This document shows, piece by piece, positions 22,330 through 33,915 of a DNA stretch of 64,000 bases. Within the stretch, counting starts at the first letter, position 1. Every line of letters begins with the position of its first letter. The notes below the pieces were generated by a model. That model did not search any database and was not told the DNA's origin. It saw only the letters and a list, made by a program, of their open reading frames with translations. This DNA comes from Elysia chlorotica (Eukaryota > Mollusca > Gastropoda > Plakobranchidae). The DNA lies in the NCBI GenBank assembly GCA_003991915.1, contig RQTK01000052.1, positions 444,467 through 508,466 on the forward strand, in the 5' to 3' direction. The position numbers and the translations under genes were made by a program.

Positions 22330-23047
22330 CCTTTTATGAATTATTTATATGAGATCTTAACTACTATTTACGTTTCAGCTATTACAACCATTCAAAAGGA
22401 AAGAAAAACTGTTTACATCAGTTCTTATTAATTATTAAATCTTTCACTTGCATTTTGAACCAAATATGATGTATATACTTTGAGTTTATCTGTTTGTACG
22501 TTTTATTTCTACCTATACATTTATTTATTTATTTGTGTGTATTATCTTCTTGTTTATTTTTAATTACCTTTCTATCTTTTTTATAAATAATATGTATATA
22601 ACAGTTTGTGTATTTATCTTCTCGGATACCTTTTTTTTTATTAAACTGTTAATTTTTTTCTCACCCTCATAGTCATACTCTCACTGTCTCTCAATTTTTC
22701 CTATTTTTAGTTGTAAACAATGTAATTATTTCCATAGCAAACTTGAACAATATAAGCTATTTTCATTTTCCTTCCCAAAATTGGGTTTGCTTTTAACAAT
22801 TATAAACCCATCCACGCCCCCCCCCCCCCCTAAAAAAAAAGCACTCGACTTAAGTGTTTCGCAAAATAACCAGAGAGTGCCAAAAGCTTTTTGATTTATT
22901 GACAACAATCATTATGTTTAAAAAGAGGAGGGGGGAACAAAAAATTAATACAATATTCTGCCAAAAGCTAGCACCTATACTTCATGGCTCTCATATTTGG
23001 TTTTCTTTTAACTCTTTTTTTTACGAAAGGCAAATCTTCAACCGCCT
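22330..23047. repeat. 0.7-kb duplication, copy 1
   Basis: Matches 23645-24359 almost base for base, starting near TCTTAAC-TACTATTTACG and ending exactly at CAAATCTTCAACCGCCT. It includes a poly-C run of 14 (18 in copy 2) followed by A8-9. The frames shared by the copies are repeat shadows. Confidence 0.95.
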
Positions 23048-23121
23048 AATAGCTTCATCGGTGTTAATAATAATGTGACCAGTTTAGACTGGTTCATTCC
23101 AGTTTAGAATATCTTCCCCTT

Positions 23122-23228
23122 GTCTCTGTGTGGCAGCATGAAACTTTCTCAGACGTTAGACTGGTCCTTGACATCATAAATTAATGCTGATTTTGACATT
23201 CGGTGTAAAGAAACCAACAACCAACCAA
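23122..23228 (+). mobile_element. SINE fragment, 3' half
   Basis: CTCTGTGTGGCAGCATG, TTTCTCAGACGTTAGACTGG, GACATTCGGTGTAAAGAAACC and a CAAC-rich tail. The tRNA head is missing. It sits between the first 0.7-kb copy and the second 366-bp repeat. Confidence 0.6.
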
Positions 23229-23284
23229 TCAACAGTTAGTTATCTCTATAATTACAGTTTGGGAAATTCCAGCCGAGTCATCAG

Positions 23285-23647
23285 TAGGACTTTGAGCGAG
23301 GATTACTGTACTTATCACCCTGTTTGTGTGGCATGAAATACTCATCAGGAGGATCCAACCAAGTTAACCTTGTCCAGCACTAGAAATGATTGTCACGTCC
23401 CTTGACTTGATCACACTAGTTATATCTCATCTCCTCGAATGACTTTTCTAATTGAGAATTGGCCCCTCTTGATTATTATGTTTCTACAATTTGTTCACGA
23501 ATTGGGCACTTACTTAAACTGTATTGCGGCAAAGCAAGGATAATATACGACCAATTCCCTATCTAAGTTGTACATCTACATTTCTGTAATTTCAATTCTA
23601 GGCACACCTCGACTTCCAGAAATTTGCCACACTGTCAAATTATGCCT
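23285..23647. mobile_element. 366-bp MITE-like repeat, copy 2
   Basis: Same sequence as 16555-16920 with a handful of changes (GAGGATT for GAGGGATTT, TGTTTGTG for TGTTGTG). Both ends have changed (left TAGGAC-TTTGA, right AATTATGCCT), so the short terminal inverted repeat is degraded here. The right end touches the start of the second 0.7-kb copy. Confidence 0.6.
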
Positions 23648-24359
23648 TATGAATGAATCTTAACAACTACTATTTACGTTTCAGCTATTACAACCATTCA
23701 AAAGGAAAGAAAAACTGTTTACATCAGTTCTTATTAATTATTAAATCTTTCACTTGCATTTTGAACCAAATATGATGTATATACTTTGAGTTTATCTGTT
23801 TGTACGTTTTATTTCTACCTATACATTTATTTATTTATTTGTGTGTATTATCTTCTTGTTTATTTTTAATTACCTTTCTATCTTTTTTATAAATAATATG
23901 TATATAACAGTTTGTGTATTTATCTTCTCGGATACCTTTTTTTTTATTAAACTGTTAATTTTTTTCTCACCCTCATAGTCATACTCTCACTGTCTCTCAA
24001 TTTTTCCTATTTTTAGTTGTAAACAATGTAATTATTTCCATAGCAAACTTGAACAATATAAGCTATTTTCATTTTCCTTCCCAAAATTGGGTTTGCTTTT
24101 AACAATTATAAACCCATCACAACTCCCCCCCCCCCCCCCCCCTAAAAAAAAAGCACTCGACTTAAGTGTTTCGCAAAATAACCAGAGAGTGCCAAAAGCT
24201 TTTTGATTTATTGACAACAATCATTATGTTTAAAAAGAGGAGGGGGGAACAAAAAATTAATACAATATTCTGCCAAAAGCTAGCACCTATACTTCATGGC
24301 TCTCATATTTGGTTTTCTTTTAACTCTTTTTTTTACGAAAGGCAAATCTTCAACCGCCT
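23645..24359. repeat. 0.7-kb duplication, copy 2
   Basis: See 22330-23047; offset about 1312 bp, same orientation. The interval between the copies holds the SINE fragment and the 366-bp repeat. Confidence 0.95.
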
Positions 24360-25274
24360 GAGTTTATTTTTCACAGCAGAACCTGTCATCGCTCAAGGAA
24401 AACAAATGTATGTACTTTTGTGATTTGTTTGGCTCGTAGTGTTGTCTGATTTACCTCCAGAGTAAAAATATCAATTTTTCCTTAGGGGAAAATTATTTCG
24501 TGTTGCAGTGCTAGCAAAAAAAAACGTTTACAAAAATTCAAATAATTCGCTGAGATCCCATTATAACTTAAACAATAAAGATTGGAAATTATCCTTATTA
24601 TTAATGCTATCCTTAACCTTCTTCCAACGCCTATGTAATATTTATATTTTTCTTCTATGCTAGAAATTTGTGTAATTTAAAACTACACCAGCTAGAAAAA
24701 TATCGCCCTGTGCTTTCATTTTAATAATTATCTTATAGCGACAAAATTGTTGGCTTTGTTGCAGAAGTGGCGCCAAGATTCGTCACAAATAAGGTCAAAG
24801 ACATCCTAACGAATTTAGATATTAAGCAAAGCTAAATTATTTCCAGAAGCCCCTAAAATGACATTAACCAATATGATTGTTATCCAAGAAAAAAGATATG
24901 CAAATTGTCACTTTTGTGTGTAACTGACATAAAAAATCAAATGAAGAGTCTTTTTAGAAGTATAGTTTTAAAAAGTAATAAATCCAATAAAAACCTCTTA
25001 AGTGAAGAGATAATATAAGTATAATACATACCAAATTCATGTTAAAATTCAATGGGTCGACCTCTATCTTTTTTTAAATCTGATATTTCTTGTGAATGGG
25101 TAAAGCAAGAGCACAAATGGGAAGTATATTTGACATGTTTTTGTTTATTCATTGGTGATGATAACTGGTAAGTTGTCCTTGGATCTGTCTTTGGTTGTTA
25201 CATGCTGTTGTGCTGCTTAATGGCCTTTTGAGACTGATAAATCAGAGTTTCAAAAGCTGTTTGTGAGTGTCAAT
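24360..25274. other. AT-rich non-coding DNA
   Basis: No features seen. Confidence 0.5.
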
Positions 25275-26791
25275 TTTGTCTTACATGTATGTCGGTGTAT
25301 CATCCGGACCACGTAGGCGGCTGCCACTTTTGACGTATCGATAATAATGAAAGCAGGCGACCAGTGGTTATATTTTGTAAAAAAAAAATTTAAAAAACAA
25401 CAAAAAACATCGATATTATCCAGGTTAATATTTTTTTTTATATAAAATGATAGTTTTGTTGTATTCGCTATGTTTAAAAAGACTCATCATTTCTGATTTT
25501 CATCCAACCATTCGTGTTATTATGAGAAATTGCATTCTTGTTAACATTGTATGGCGACATTTTTTTTTATTTTCATGTGTATTTGATCAGCATGATCTTT
25601 TATAAGCGTTATACCAACTCAAAACGGTATAAATAATTATAGTCTTGATGCGTGAAAACATATAAAGAAACTCGTGATTCATCTTTTGGTGCCAATTACT
25701 GAAAATAATATTACACTAATTATATACAGATATTTCGTCTCGGACGGCGGTTATCTTGAAATACGGGGATTTTCGCTGAGCAGGATTGGTAAATTTTTTT
25801 GTTTTTTCCTAGGCCTCACTTGTGTGAATTTGGGTGCTCTTACCACACACAAAAAACTCGTAAATCGCATAAAAATGACAAAAATCTGAAGGACAATTAA
25901 ATCTCTGATTCCATATGCTGTCTGATTATTCAGGGGAAAAATGTCTCAGATAACTATTAAAATCTCAGTGTAGGTGTCTTTCCTAGATGCCCGAAGACAT
26001 CATTAAAATTCTATTAACATCTTTAAATACCCACGGGCTTAAAATAGTATGGAAAAAACAACCCATTTAAAGCTGTCGTGGACATTTTTGTCTCAGACAT
26101 GTAAAAAAACAAAAGGATTAAATAAAGGTCACATCATCATGGCGCATATCTGTTTCTAAATAATTGGGAAAAAAATAGAAAAAGAAGTTCATCAATGTAA
26201 CTTATTCTATTATGCTCGTAAATATAGCATTATTTTGTTAAAATTTTTAAGTCTCTGAATGGCCTTGAAGGGGAAAATTCAGGTTTGCTTTCCGATGCTA
26301 TTTATGAATGTGTAGCCTTTGGAAAAATTTTAAACACGCACACGCATGAACTCACGTACAGCGAAAAAAAGAAAAAAAAAAGATAAAAGAAAACATTTTT
26401 TATTCTCAGTTATTATTATTACTTTCTTTTAGTTGTGATAATTATTGATGGAGTTTAAAATTCATATCGCAAAATAATGAAATAATTTGAACGCTCTGAA
26501 AGATTTTAAATGAATTATTTTAAATTCGGTTAGGTAACATTGAATTTGATATTAGAGGTCTATTTTTGGCCGCCTTCACATAGATATGACGAAAATCGTA
26601 GGTGTGTATATATTTGACACATTTAACAAAAGTTAATGAGTTTTGGAACTTTGTGAACAACTGTGGCAAAGACTTGATCATATTTTCATCTATAAATACT
26701 AGGATACCTGGACGGTATGAAACTCTGAATTAAGAGATTTGATTAAGAACATAATTTAAACATTGTTGACATTGCGTACGATGAAGGTAAG

Positions 26792-28012
26792 AGCTCCATA
26801 TTTAGGCGGGTTTTTTTTTAATTTATTTTTGTTTTGTTTTGGTGTTGGTGTTTTCTTTGTTTCTTTGTTGTTGTTTTACTTTCTTTGCATATGTAAAAGA
26901 TTTTTGTTTTGTTTGTTTTGGCTTTTGCTGTTGTTGTTTTGTTTTGTTTTTTTTTTTTTGCAGGAAAAAAAGGGGGGGGGTGTAATGTTCTTGAAGTCGT
27001 CTATTAGGAATGTGGACTGTATGTTCAAGTTTGCTCATCAAGCAAAAGTAGAGTTATGCTAATAGTGCGACTTATTATTTGTAGTCTTTAAAAGAAAGCA
27101 TAACATACACAAACTCAAAAAGGTCTACAGCAATGGTGTATTGGTTATTCTTCTTTTCTGAACATCTTTAATATCTTTGGACAAAGAGGAATAATTTTTT
27201 GTGAACTCTCTTTTCTAAAAAGATTTGACACGAGCTCTATTAATAAATCAATAAAGAAGTCTTTCATTCAGTAATAAATAATAAATACTTGATATCTGGT
27301 AATATCTCAAAAACGTATTTATATATTTTTGATGACTCTGGCATTGTTATAAACATCTTTATTAGTAGTGGCATTGGGTGGACAGTTTTATTCTGAGGTT
27401 TTTCGGCATTAGCAATTGATGCAACTGTCATCTATGGGCTGCAAAAACAAGGAAATGAAAAATAATAAACCACAACCCTGTCTGCGAGGTAAAGCATTTT
27501 CGTACACTTGAAAACCAATGGATGACTCTTTTGCTTTTAGCTCCTTTATCACCACAATATCATTTTGTTGTCTTCATATTAAAAATACATAATTATTAAC
27601 TTTTTTTCATTAAAACTCTTTTTGCTCGTTTGTCACTGCTAAACAACATTGTAAAGGTGATATTAAGGCTACGACTGACAGTTTTAAATACGCTTTACTA
27701 TGCGGATCCAAATCCAACCTGATGTAAAGAGTAAATTTAAGACTAACGAACTTACTCAGTACCCGCACGTTTCGTCATTCATGATACGAACCCAACCAGC
27801 AGTGAGCGATAGGACAAATATATTTTTTCACTTATCTTAGGTTTCGATTAGGAGGCGACCGTTCTACAACTTGAGCTAGTTTTCTTTACCCATAATATCA
27901 GTGGTGCCAACACTCTAGTCCATCAAAGGGTACTTAATTAGGCAAAGAATCTATATAACAAAGAGAATAAGCTCATTTTTTGCTCACCTCTACGGAATTA
28001 ACTACATCACCG
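26792..28012. repeat. 1.22-kb segment present only in the left unit
   Basis: The right unit joins GATGAAGGCAAG directly to ATCCTCTTGAT. No target-site duplication or inverted ends are visible, so deletion from the right unit is as likely as insertion here. It contains a GTTTTGTTTTTG-rich tract (26810-26960), a G-run and a second kind of tRNA-derived SINE (27655-27895). Confidence 0.8.
27655..27895 (-). mobile_element. Second tRNA-derived SINE family, interrupted head
   Basis: On the minus strand the sequence TAGCTCAAGTTGTAGAACGG followed by TCGCCTCCTAATCG closely resembles a tRNA 5' half (D arm with A box, then anticodon arm). A B-box-like TTGGGTTCGTATCA follows, but only after an extra stretch of about 45 bases, as if the head carries an insertion. 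The downstream body (GCGGGTACTGAGTAAG, TTGGATTTGGATCCGC) is unlike the other SINE family. Confidence 0.45.
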
Positions 28013-28439
28013 ATCCTCTTGATATTTTGCATGAATGTAGCTCTATTTTTTTATCAAGTGCACTGGCACTTAAGAATTCATAACTTATTACCGTTTATTT
28101 CCAAAAAAGAAACCAAACTACCTTTCCACTTAACATGCCAAAGTCGAGTATATAAATATTTTGAAAAATACAAACCCACCGGAGATCTATTTGTGAGTTA
28201 TGGACATTTGAAATGTGGTGAAGAGTAAGGAGCATTAAAAAAAATTCACACTTCAAAGAATCGAATGTAAATGGGAATTCTTATTAGCTTTGTACGTTTT
28301 TATTCTGTATTGTTTTGGGTTTTTTCGTTGCTGTTTTTTTTTTTTCATTTTTGCTAAACCTTTTCACACATAGTAAACCAGTTGAGAACCAACTTGATAC
28401 TTTTCAATGTTCCTATAGACCAATAAATTGAAGTATTGA

Positions 28440-29115
28440 AGACGCAGTTCTAGTTTTTGTGAGCAATGCCCCAAAACAACTAGAGAAGGCACAGGCACAC
28501 GTGCGTGTTTTGCTTAAAGGTTTTTCGAAAAATTAATTTTCCTTAATGTTTAAAAAAATCTACTTTCATCGATATTAGAATTTCAAACACACAGAAAAAA
28601 CACGTCAAATTGAACAACACATTATATTTTTCTACAATTCAGGAAATGAATAGGGAGCATCCCAGGAATGTGATCTATCACCTACTCTGTACACACCGCA
28701 CACCAATGAGTACCGTACACACCAAACCATACAATTATTCTGCTATTCAGGGCTTCTTTAGGGCTCACATGAAAACATCCGATTTAGAAGAAGTAGAAAA
28801 GTTTGCGGAATGGGTTGAAAAGAATTATTTTTCAAAACTCAGGATTTCGTAGTAGACCAGGTTAAGTCGTGAAAGCCATGTTCCATTGATGATCAAGGCA
28901 GAGAAAGTAGAAACCGTACAATAGAATAACTATCTTGACTTTACAATAGATAATAACTTAAATTGGCATGCGTATCTCACATCTTTGTGATAAAAATTGA
29001 ACCAAAGAATGTATTTCCTGAGAAAGTTAATATCTTTGGACTATGGAATAAAACATGAAGAAGAAAGCTTAATTTGACGAACAATTGTAATAATATATAC
29101 TGCTCCACCCTAAAC
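28440..29115 (+). pseudogene. Decayed non-LTR (CR1/Rex1/jockey-like) reverse transcriptase
   Basis: Forward-strand translations in one or two frames give, in the correct order, the hallmarks of a LINE reverse transcriptase. A motif-A region comes first (KQLEKAQAHVRVLLKGFS, for the family's ARVLFIDFSSAF). A THRTPMSTVHTKPYNY stretch follows, leading to the YADD site, whose aspartates are lost. Next come EVEKFAEWVEKNY, the KAEKVETV strand, YLDFTIDNNLNW and NQRMYFLRKL of the thumb. In-frame stops (28850, 28938, 29001 and others) and upstream frameshifts make it non-functional. The endonuclease domain and 3' UTR are not recognised. The part after about 28755 is missing from the second unit. Clade assignment is from motif style and is tentative. 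Confidence 0.75.
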
Positions 29116-29479
29116 CACATTTTTCTAAATTTAAGTAAATAGTTTGAAGCGCCCACTAGAAAGTGCTAAAACACCAGCGCCGCAGCAATGATTTCTAAAG
29201 TAAGAAAGATTTAAACTTTATAAATTTTTGGCAAATATGCGCTTGGATGTTAAAACTTTGTTGGAGTTTTGTGCAAAACAAGCGTAAAAATGTATGTGGA
29301 ATATCGAGAAAGATCGATCGATCAGAAATCAGGAAACTCAAGATAATAATTGATTTCAGGGCGAAAAAAATGGAGGCCTTAATAGAACGTTAGATAGATA
29401 CAGGAAGGCAGCTAAAAAGAGGACAGGGAGAAAGAGAAAGAGGTATAAGAGAAAGAGAGAAAGAAAGGTCGATAGAGAG

Positions 29480-29707
29480 TTGGTTTAATGTCCAACGTCA
29501 GCATCATTTAGAATATATTGTGGGCGGATCCCAAGACTGACGTCTGACAATTTTATGTGCTGCCACACACAAAACTGGGCGGGGATACCATGACTCCTGT
29601 CTCAGCCGGTCACATTAAACTGATACCGACCCAACCATTAGGGGGCGAAATCTTCAGGACTAGAACCACGGACCTCCTTGCGTCGGAAGCCGATGTCCAA
29701 CTCTAGG
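29480..29707 (-). mobile_element. Full-length tRNA-derived SINE
   Basis: Minus strand: a tRNA-like head with CTAGAGTTGGACATCGGC and the B-box-like CCGTGGTTCTAGTCC. Then GGTTGGGTCGGTATCAG, GACAGGAGTCATGGTATCCC, TGTGTGTGGCAGCACAT, GTCAGACGTCAGTCTTGGGA and an end at GTTGGACATTAAACCAACTC. Same family as 16150-16392. It has been inserted at the GA-rich end of the left 4.46-kb unit. In the right unit the same GAGTTGG start is visible just before the gap. Confidence 0.8.
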
Positions 29708-29733
29708 TCTACGTCCCTCCTCCCCTCTCCCCT

Positions 29734-32112
29734 ATTTGTCTTACATGTATGTCGGTGTATCATCCGGACCACGTAGGCGGCTGCCACTTTTGACGTATCG
29801 ATAATAATGAAAGCAGGCGACCAGTGGTTATATTTTGTAAAAAAAATATTTAAAAAACAACAAAAAACATCGATATTATCCAGGTTAATGGTTTTTTATA
29901 TAAAATAATAGTTTCGATGTATTCGCTATGTTTAAAAAAACTCCTCAATTTTTTATTTTCTATCAACCATTCATAAGAATATGAAAAATAGAATTCTTCT
30001 TAACATTGTATGGCGCCCATTTTGGATTTTTACGTGTATTTGGTCAGCATGAACTTAAATATGCGTTATGATAACTCAAAACGGTATAAATATAGTCTTG
30101 ATGCGTGAAAACATATAAAGAGACTCGTGATTCATCTTTTTGTGTCAATTACTGAAAATAATGTTACACTAATTATTTACAGATATTTCGTCTCGGACGG
30201 TGGTTATCTTGAAATACGGGGATTTTTGTAAAGAAAATTCTGGCTTAGCAGGATTGGTAAATTCGTTTGTTTTTTCCTAGGCCTCACTTGTGTGAATTTG
30301 GGTGCTCTTAACACACACAAAAAACTCGTAAATCGCATAAAAATGACAAAAAGCTGAAGGACAATTAAATCTCTGATTCCATATGCTGTCTGATTATTCA
30401 AGGGAAAAATGTCTCAGATAGCTATTAAAATCTCAGTGTAGGTGTCTTTCCTAGATGCCCGAAGACATCATTAAAATTCTATTAACATCTTTAAATACCC
30501 ACGGGCTGAAAATAGTATGGAAAAAACAACCCATTTAAAGCTGTCGTGGACATTTTTGTCTCAGACATGTAAAAAACAAAAGGATTAAATAAAGGTCACG
30601 CCATCATGGCGCATATCTGTTTCTAAATAATTGGAAAAAAATAGAAAAAGAAGTTCATCAATGTAACTTATTCTATTATGCTCGTAAATATAGCATTATT
30701 TTGTTTAATTTTTTAAGTCTCTGAATGGCCTTGAAGGGGAAAATTCAGGCTTGCTTTCCGATGCTATTTATGAATGTCTAGCCTTTGGGAAATTTTAAAC
30801 ACGTACACGCATGAACTCACGTACAGCAAAAAAATGAAAAAATGAAAAAAAGAAAACATTTTTTTTTATTTTCAGTTATTATTATTACTTTCTTTTAGTT
30901 GTGATAATTACTGATGTACTTTAATATCATAGCGAAAAATAATGAAACAATTTGAACGCTCTGAGAGATTTTAAATGAATTATTTTAAATTCGGTTAGGT
31001 AACATCGAATTTGATATTAGAGGTCTATTTTGGCCGCCTTCACATAGATATGACGAAAATCGTAGGTGTGTATATATTTGACACATTTAACAAAAGTTTT
31101 TGAGTTTTGGAACTTTTTGAACAACTGTGGCAAAGACTTGATCATATTTTCATCTATAACTACTAGGATACCTGGATGGTATGAAACTCTGAATTAAGAG
31201 ATTTGATTAAGAACATTTTTTAAACAGTATTGACATTGCGTACGATGAAGGCAAGATCCTCTTGATATTTTGCATGAATGTAGCTCTTTTTATTATCAAG
31301 TGCACTGGCACTTTAGAATTTATAACTTATTACCGTTTATTTTAAAAAAAAGAAAATAGAGTACTCTTTCCACCTATCTTGCCAAAGTCGAGTGTTATTT
31401 GGAAAAATACGAACCCACCGGAGATCTATTTGTGAGTTATTGAAATTTGAAATGTGTTCAAGAGTAAGGAGCATTTGGATAAAGTCCACACATCATAGAA
31501 TCGAATGTAAATCGGAATTCTTATTTGCTATGTATCTTTTTATTATGTTTTGTTTTGTTGTTGTTTTTGTTGGGTTTTTTTTCATTTTTGTGAAACTGTT
31601 CGCACACGGTAAACCAGTTGAGAACCAACTTGATCCTTTTCAATGTTCCTATAGACCAATTGTAGTGTCGAAGACGCAGTTCTAGTTTTTGTGAACAATG
31701 CCCTAAAACAGCTAAAGAAGGCACGGCAGACACCTGTCATGGTTAAAAAATTAAGTTTCCGTAATGTTAAAAAACATCTAGTTTCATGCATATTAGAATT
31801 TCAAACACAGCGAAAACAACACGTCAAATTGAACAACACATTATATTTGTCTACAATTCGGGAAATGTATAGGGAGCAACCCAGGGTTGTGATCTATCCC
31901 CCACTCTGTACACACCGTACACCAATGAACACGGTACACACCAAACCATACAATTATTCTGCTATGCAGGGCTTGGAGCTTAAACAGAACATCAGATAGA
32001 TACAGGAAGACAGCCAAAAAAGGGACAGGGAGAAAGAGAAAGAGGTATAAGAGAAAGAAAGAAAGAAATGGCGATAGAGAGATCGAAAGAGTTGGGGGGG
32101 GGGGGGGGGGAG
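29734..32112. repeat. 4.46-kb duplication, right unit (cut by the gap)
   Basis: Matches the left unit over 29734-31255, 31256-31974 and 31975 to about 32090, then ends in a G run and the assembly gap. The first internal absence is at 31255/31256. The second is at 31974/31975, where the left unit has CAGGGC on both sides of the missing segment, consistent with a microhomology-mediated deletion. Confidence 0.9.
31691..31974 (+). pseudogene. Truncated reverse-transcriptase remnant, second copy
   Basis: The same LINE fragment as 28440-28755 but better preserved: one open frame reads through LSFRNVKKHLVSCILEFQTQ and KQHVKLNNTLYLSTI to THRTPMNTVHTKPYNYS. That corresponds to the region between motifs A and C of the polymerase. 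It then breaks at the junction where the rest of the domain is absent. The frame continues 8 codons past the break, to 31999. No functional product is expected. Confidence 0.65.
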
Positions 32113-32917
32113 NNNNNNNNNNNNNNNNNNNNNNNNNNNNNNNNNNNNNNNNNNNNNNNNNNNNNNNNNNNNNNNNNNNNNNNNNNNNNNNNNNNNNNNN
32201 NNNNNNNNNNNNNNNNNNNNNNNNNNNNNNNNNNNNNNNNNNNNNNNNNNNNNNNNNNNNNNNNNNNNNNNNNNNNNNNNNNNNNNNNNNNNNNNNNNNN
32301 NNNNNNNNNNNNNNNNNNNNNNNNNNNNNNNNNNNNNNNNNNNNNNNNNNNNNNNNNNNNNNNNNNNNNNNNNNNNNNNNNNNNNNNNNNNNNNNNNNNN
32401 NNNNNNNNNNNNNNNNNNNNNNNNNNNNNNNNNNNNNNNNNNNNNNNNNNNNNNNNNNNNNNNNNNNNNNNNNNNNNNNNNNNNNNNNNNNNNNNNNNNN
32501 NNNNNNNNNNNNNNNNNNNNNNNNNNNNNNNNNNNNNNNNNNNNNNNNNNNNNNNNNNNNNNNNNNNNNNNNNNNNNNNNNNNNNNNNNNNNNNNNNNNN
32601 NNNNNNNNNNNNNNNNNNNNNNNNNNNNNNNNNNNNNNNNNNNNNNNNNNNNNNNNNNNNNNNNNNNNNNNNNNNNNNNNNNNNNNNNNNNNNNNNNNNN
32701 NNNNNNNNNNNNNNNNNNNNNNNNNNNNNNNNNNNNNNNNNNNNNNNNNNNNNNNNNNNNNNNNNNNNNNNNNNNNNNNNNNNNNNNNNNNNNNNNNNNN
32801 NNNNNNNNNNNNNNNNNNNNNNNNNNNNNNNNNNNNNNNNNNNNNNNNNNNNNNNNNNNNNNNNNNNNNNNNNNNNNNNNNNNNNNNNNNNNNNNNNNNN
32901 NNNNNNNNNNNNNNNNN
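32113..32917. other. Assembly gap (805 N)
   Basis: Unknown bases between a run of about 20 G and a (GGAT)n(GATA)n tract. The length may be an estimate. Translations across it are meaningless. Confidence 1.
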
Positions 32918-32969
32918 ATGGATGGATGGATGGATGGATGGATAGATATATAGATAGATAGATAGATAT
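32918..32969. repeat. (GGAT)n then (GATA)n microsatellite at gap edge
   Basis: About six GGAT units, then GATA/TATA units; probably continues into the gap. Confidence 0.9.
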
Positions 32970-33154
32970 AAGCAGATCTACAAATGTATGGTTACAGTAA
33001 ACATCATTAGGGAATTTGAAACACAAGTGTAGCATAACATGACCATGACACTAAGATAGGGTGAATTATAATAACAGATACAGTCATAGATAGATACATA
33101 GGTAGATAGAAAGAAATGTTAGAGAGATAAAAAGATGGGTAGATTCAAAAATGG

Positions 33155-33321
<167 letters not shown>

Positions 33322-33458
33322 TGGGTACAAAAAAGACAGGAAACACAGTTTTAAAAAGATATTGGAATGCAAAGAATTACAATGGACCATTTAAGGCGCT
33401 TAATTAACTTTAGAGTAAACAAAACAAGTACTGAAGAGGGATAATTTGAGATAGAGAT

Positions 33459-33460
<2 letters not shown>

Positions 33461-33512
<52 letters not shown>

Positions 33513-33520
33513 GGGGGGGG
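33461..33520. repeat. (GA)n microsatellite followed by a G run
   Basis: About 24 GA units, then GAAGGGGGGGGGG. Confidence 0.95.
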
Positions 33521-33609
33521 TACAAAAGCATATACTCTTAACAAGCACATCCAGAAACATGCAGATAAGTAAAGAAACAGAGACAGAGGGGTATAACGTT
33601 AGAGATACT

Positions 33610-33915
33610 TGGAAATATGACTTTAATTACACCGAGGGTGTATTTGCGAGAAAGTATGAATCAAAACGAGAAGAAGATGTTTTGCAATGAGAATAGCAAG
33701 ATGGTTTGTATACACCGCAAGCCAGCCATATTATAGACAATAAAAAGGCCCAAAAATGTACTTTATGTCGCGGGGTCGTATCCTCTATAACCCCAGATAG
33801 TTGTGACAATAGTCTGTCACTTAATCCCCCTCAGGTGGCAGTCATCACGTCACAGGGTGATTAGGGGAGGTCAGTCACTGGTGAGCGTCACAGACCAAAA
33901 GAGCACTCTCAATAA
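33610..33915. promoter_or_regulatory. Enhancer-like block
   Basis: ACTTTAATTACACCGAGGG, GACAATAAAAAGGCCC, TTTATGTCGCGGGG, CACTTAATCCCCCTCAGG, CATCACGTCACAGG and GTGATTAGGGG lie within 300 bp. They combine homeodomain-type TAAT/TAATCC sites, an E-box-like CAGGTG and a CRE half. No frame, no repeat copy. Confidence 0.27.

Larger units (their letters stand above)
25275..29733. repeat. 4.46-kb head-to-tail duplication, left unit
   Basis: Begins at TTTGTCTTACATGTATGTCG and is followed directly by the second unit, which starts with the same bases at 29734. The shared parts are 25275-26791, 28013-28755 and 29372 to about 29480. Two internal segments (26792-28012 and 28756-29371) are present only in this unit. 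It ends with a full SINE and carries the decayed reverse transcriptase described separately. Confidence 0.92.

Noticed and set aside
22726-24423. Nearly identical ORF pairs (60/62 aa reverse, 74/85 aa forward)
   Set aside because: They arise from the 0.7-kb duplication; poly-C length changes within the reverse frame and both strands are open, so there is no coding signal.
31992-33035. Very long ORFs of 347 and 297 codons
   Set aside because: They run through the N gap; the real parts are microsatellite.
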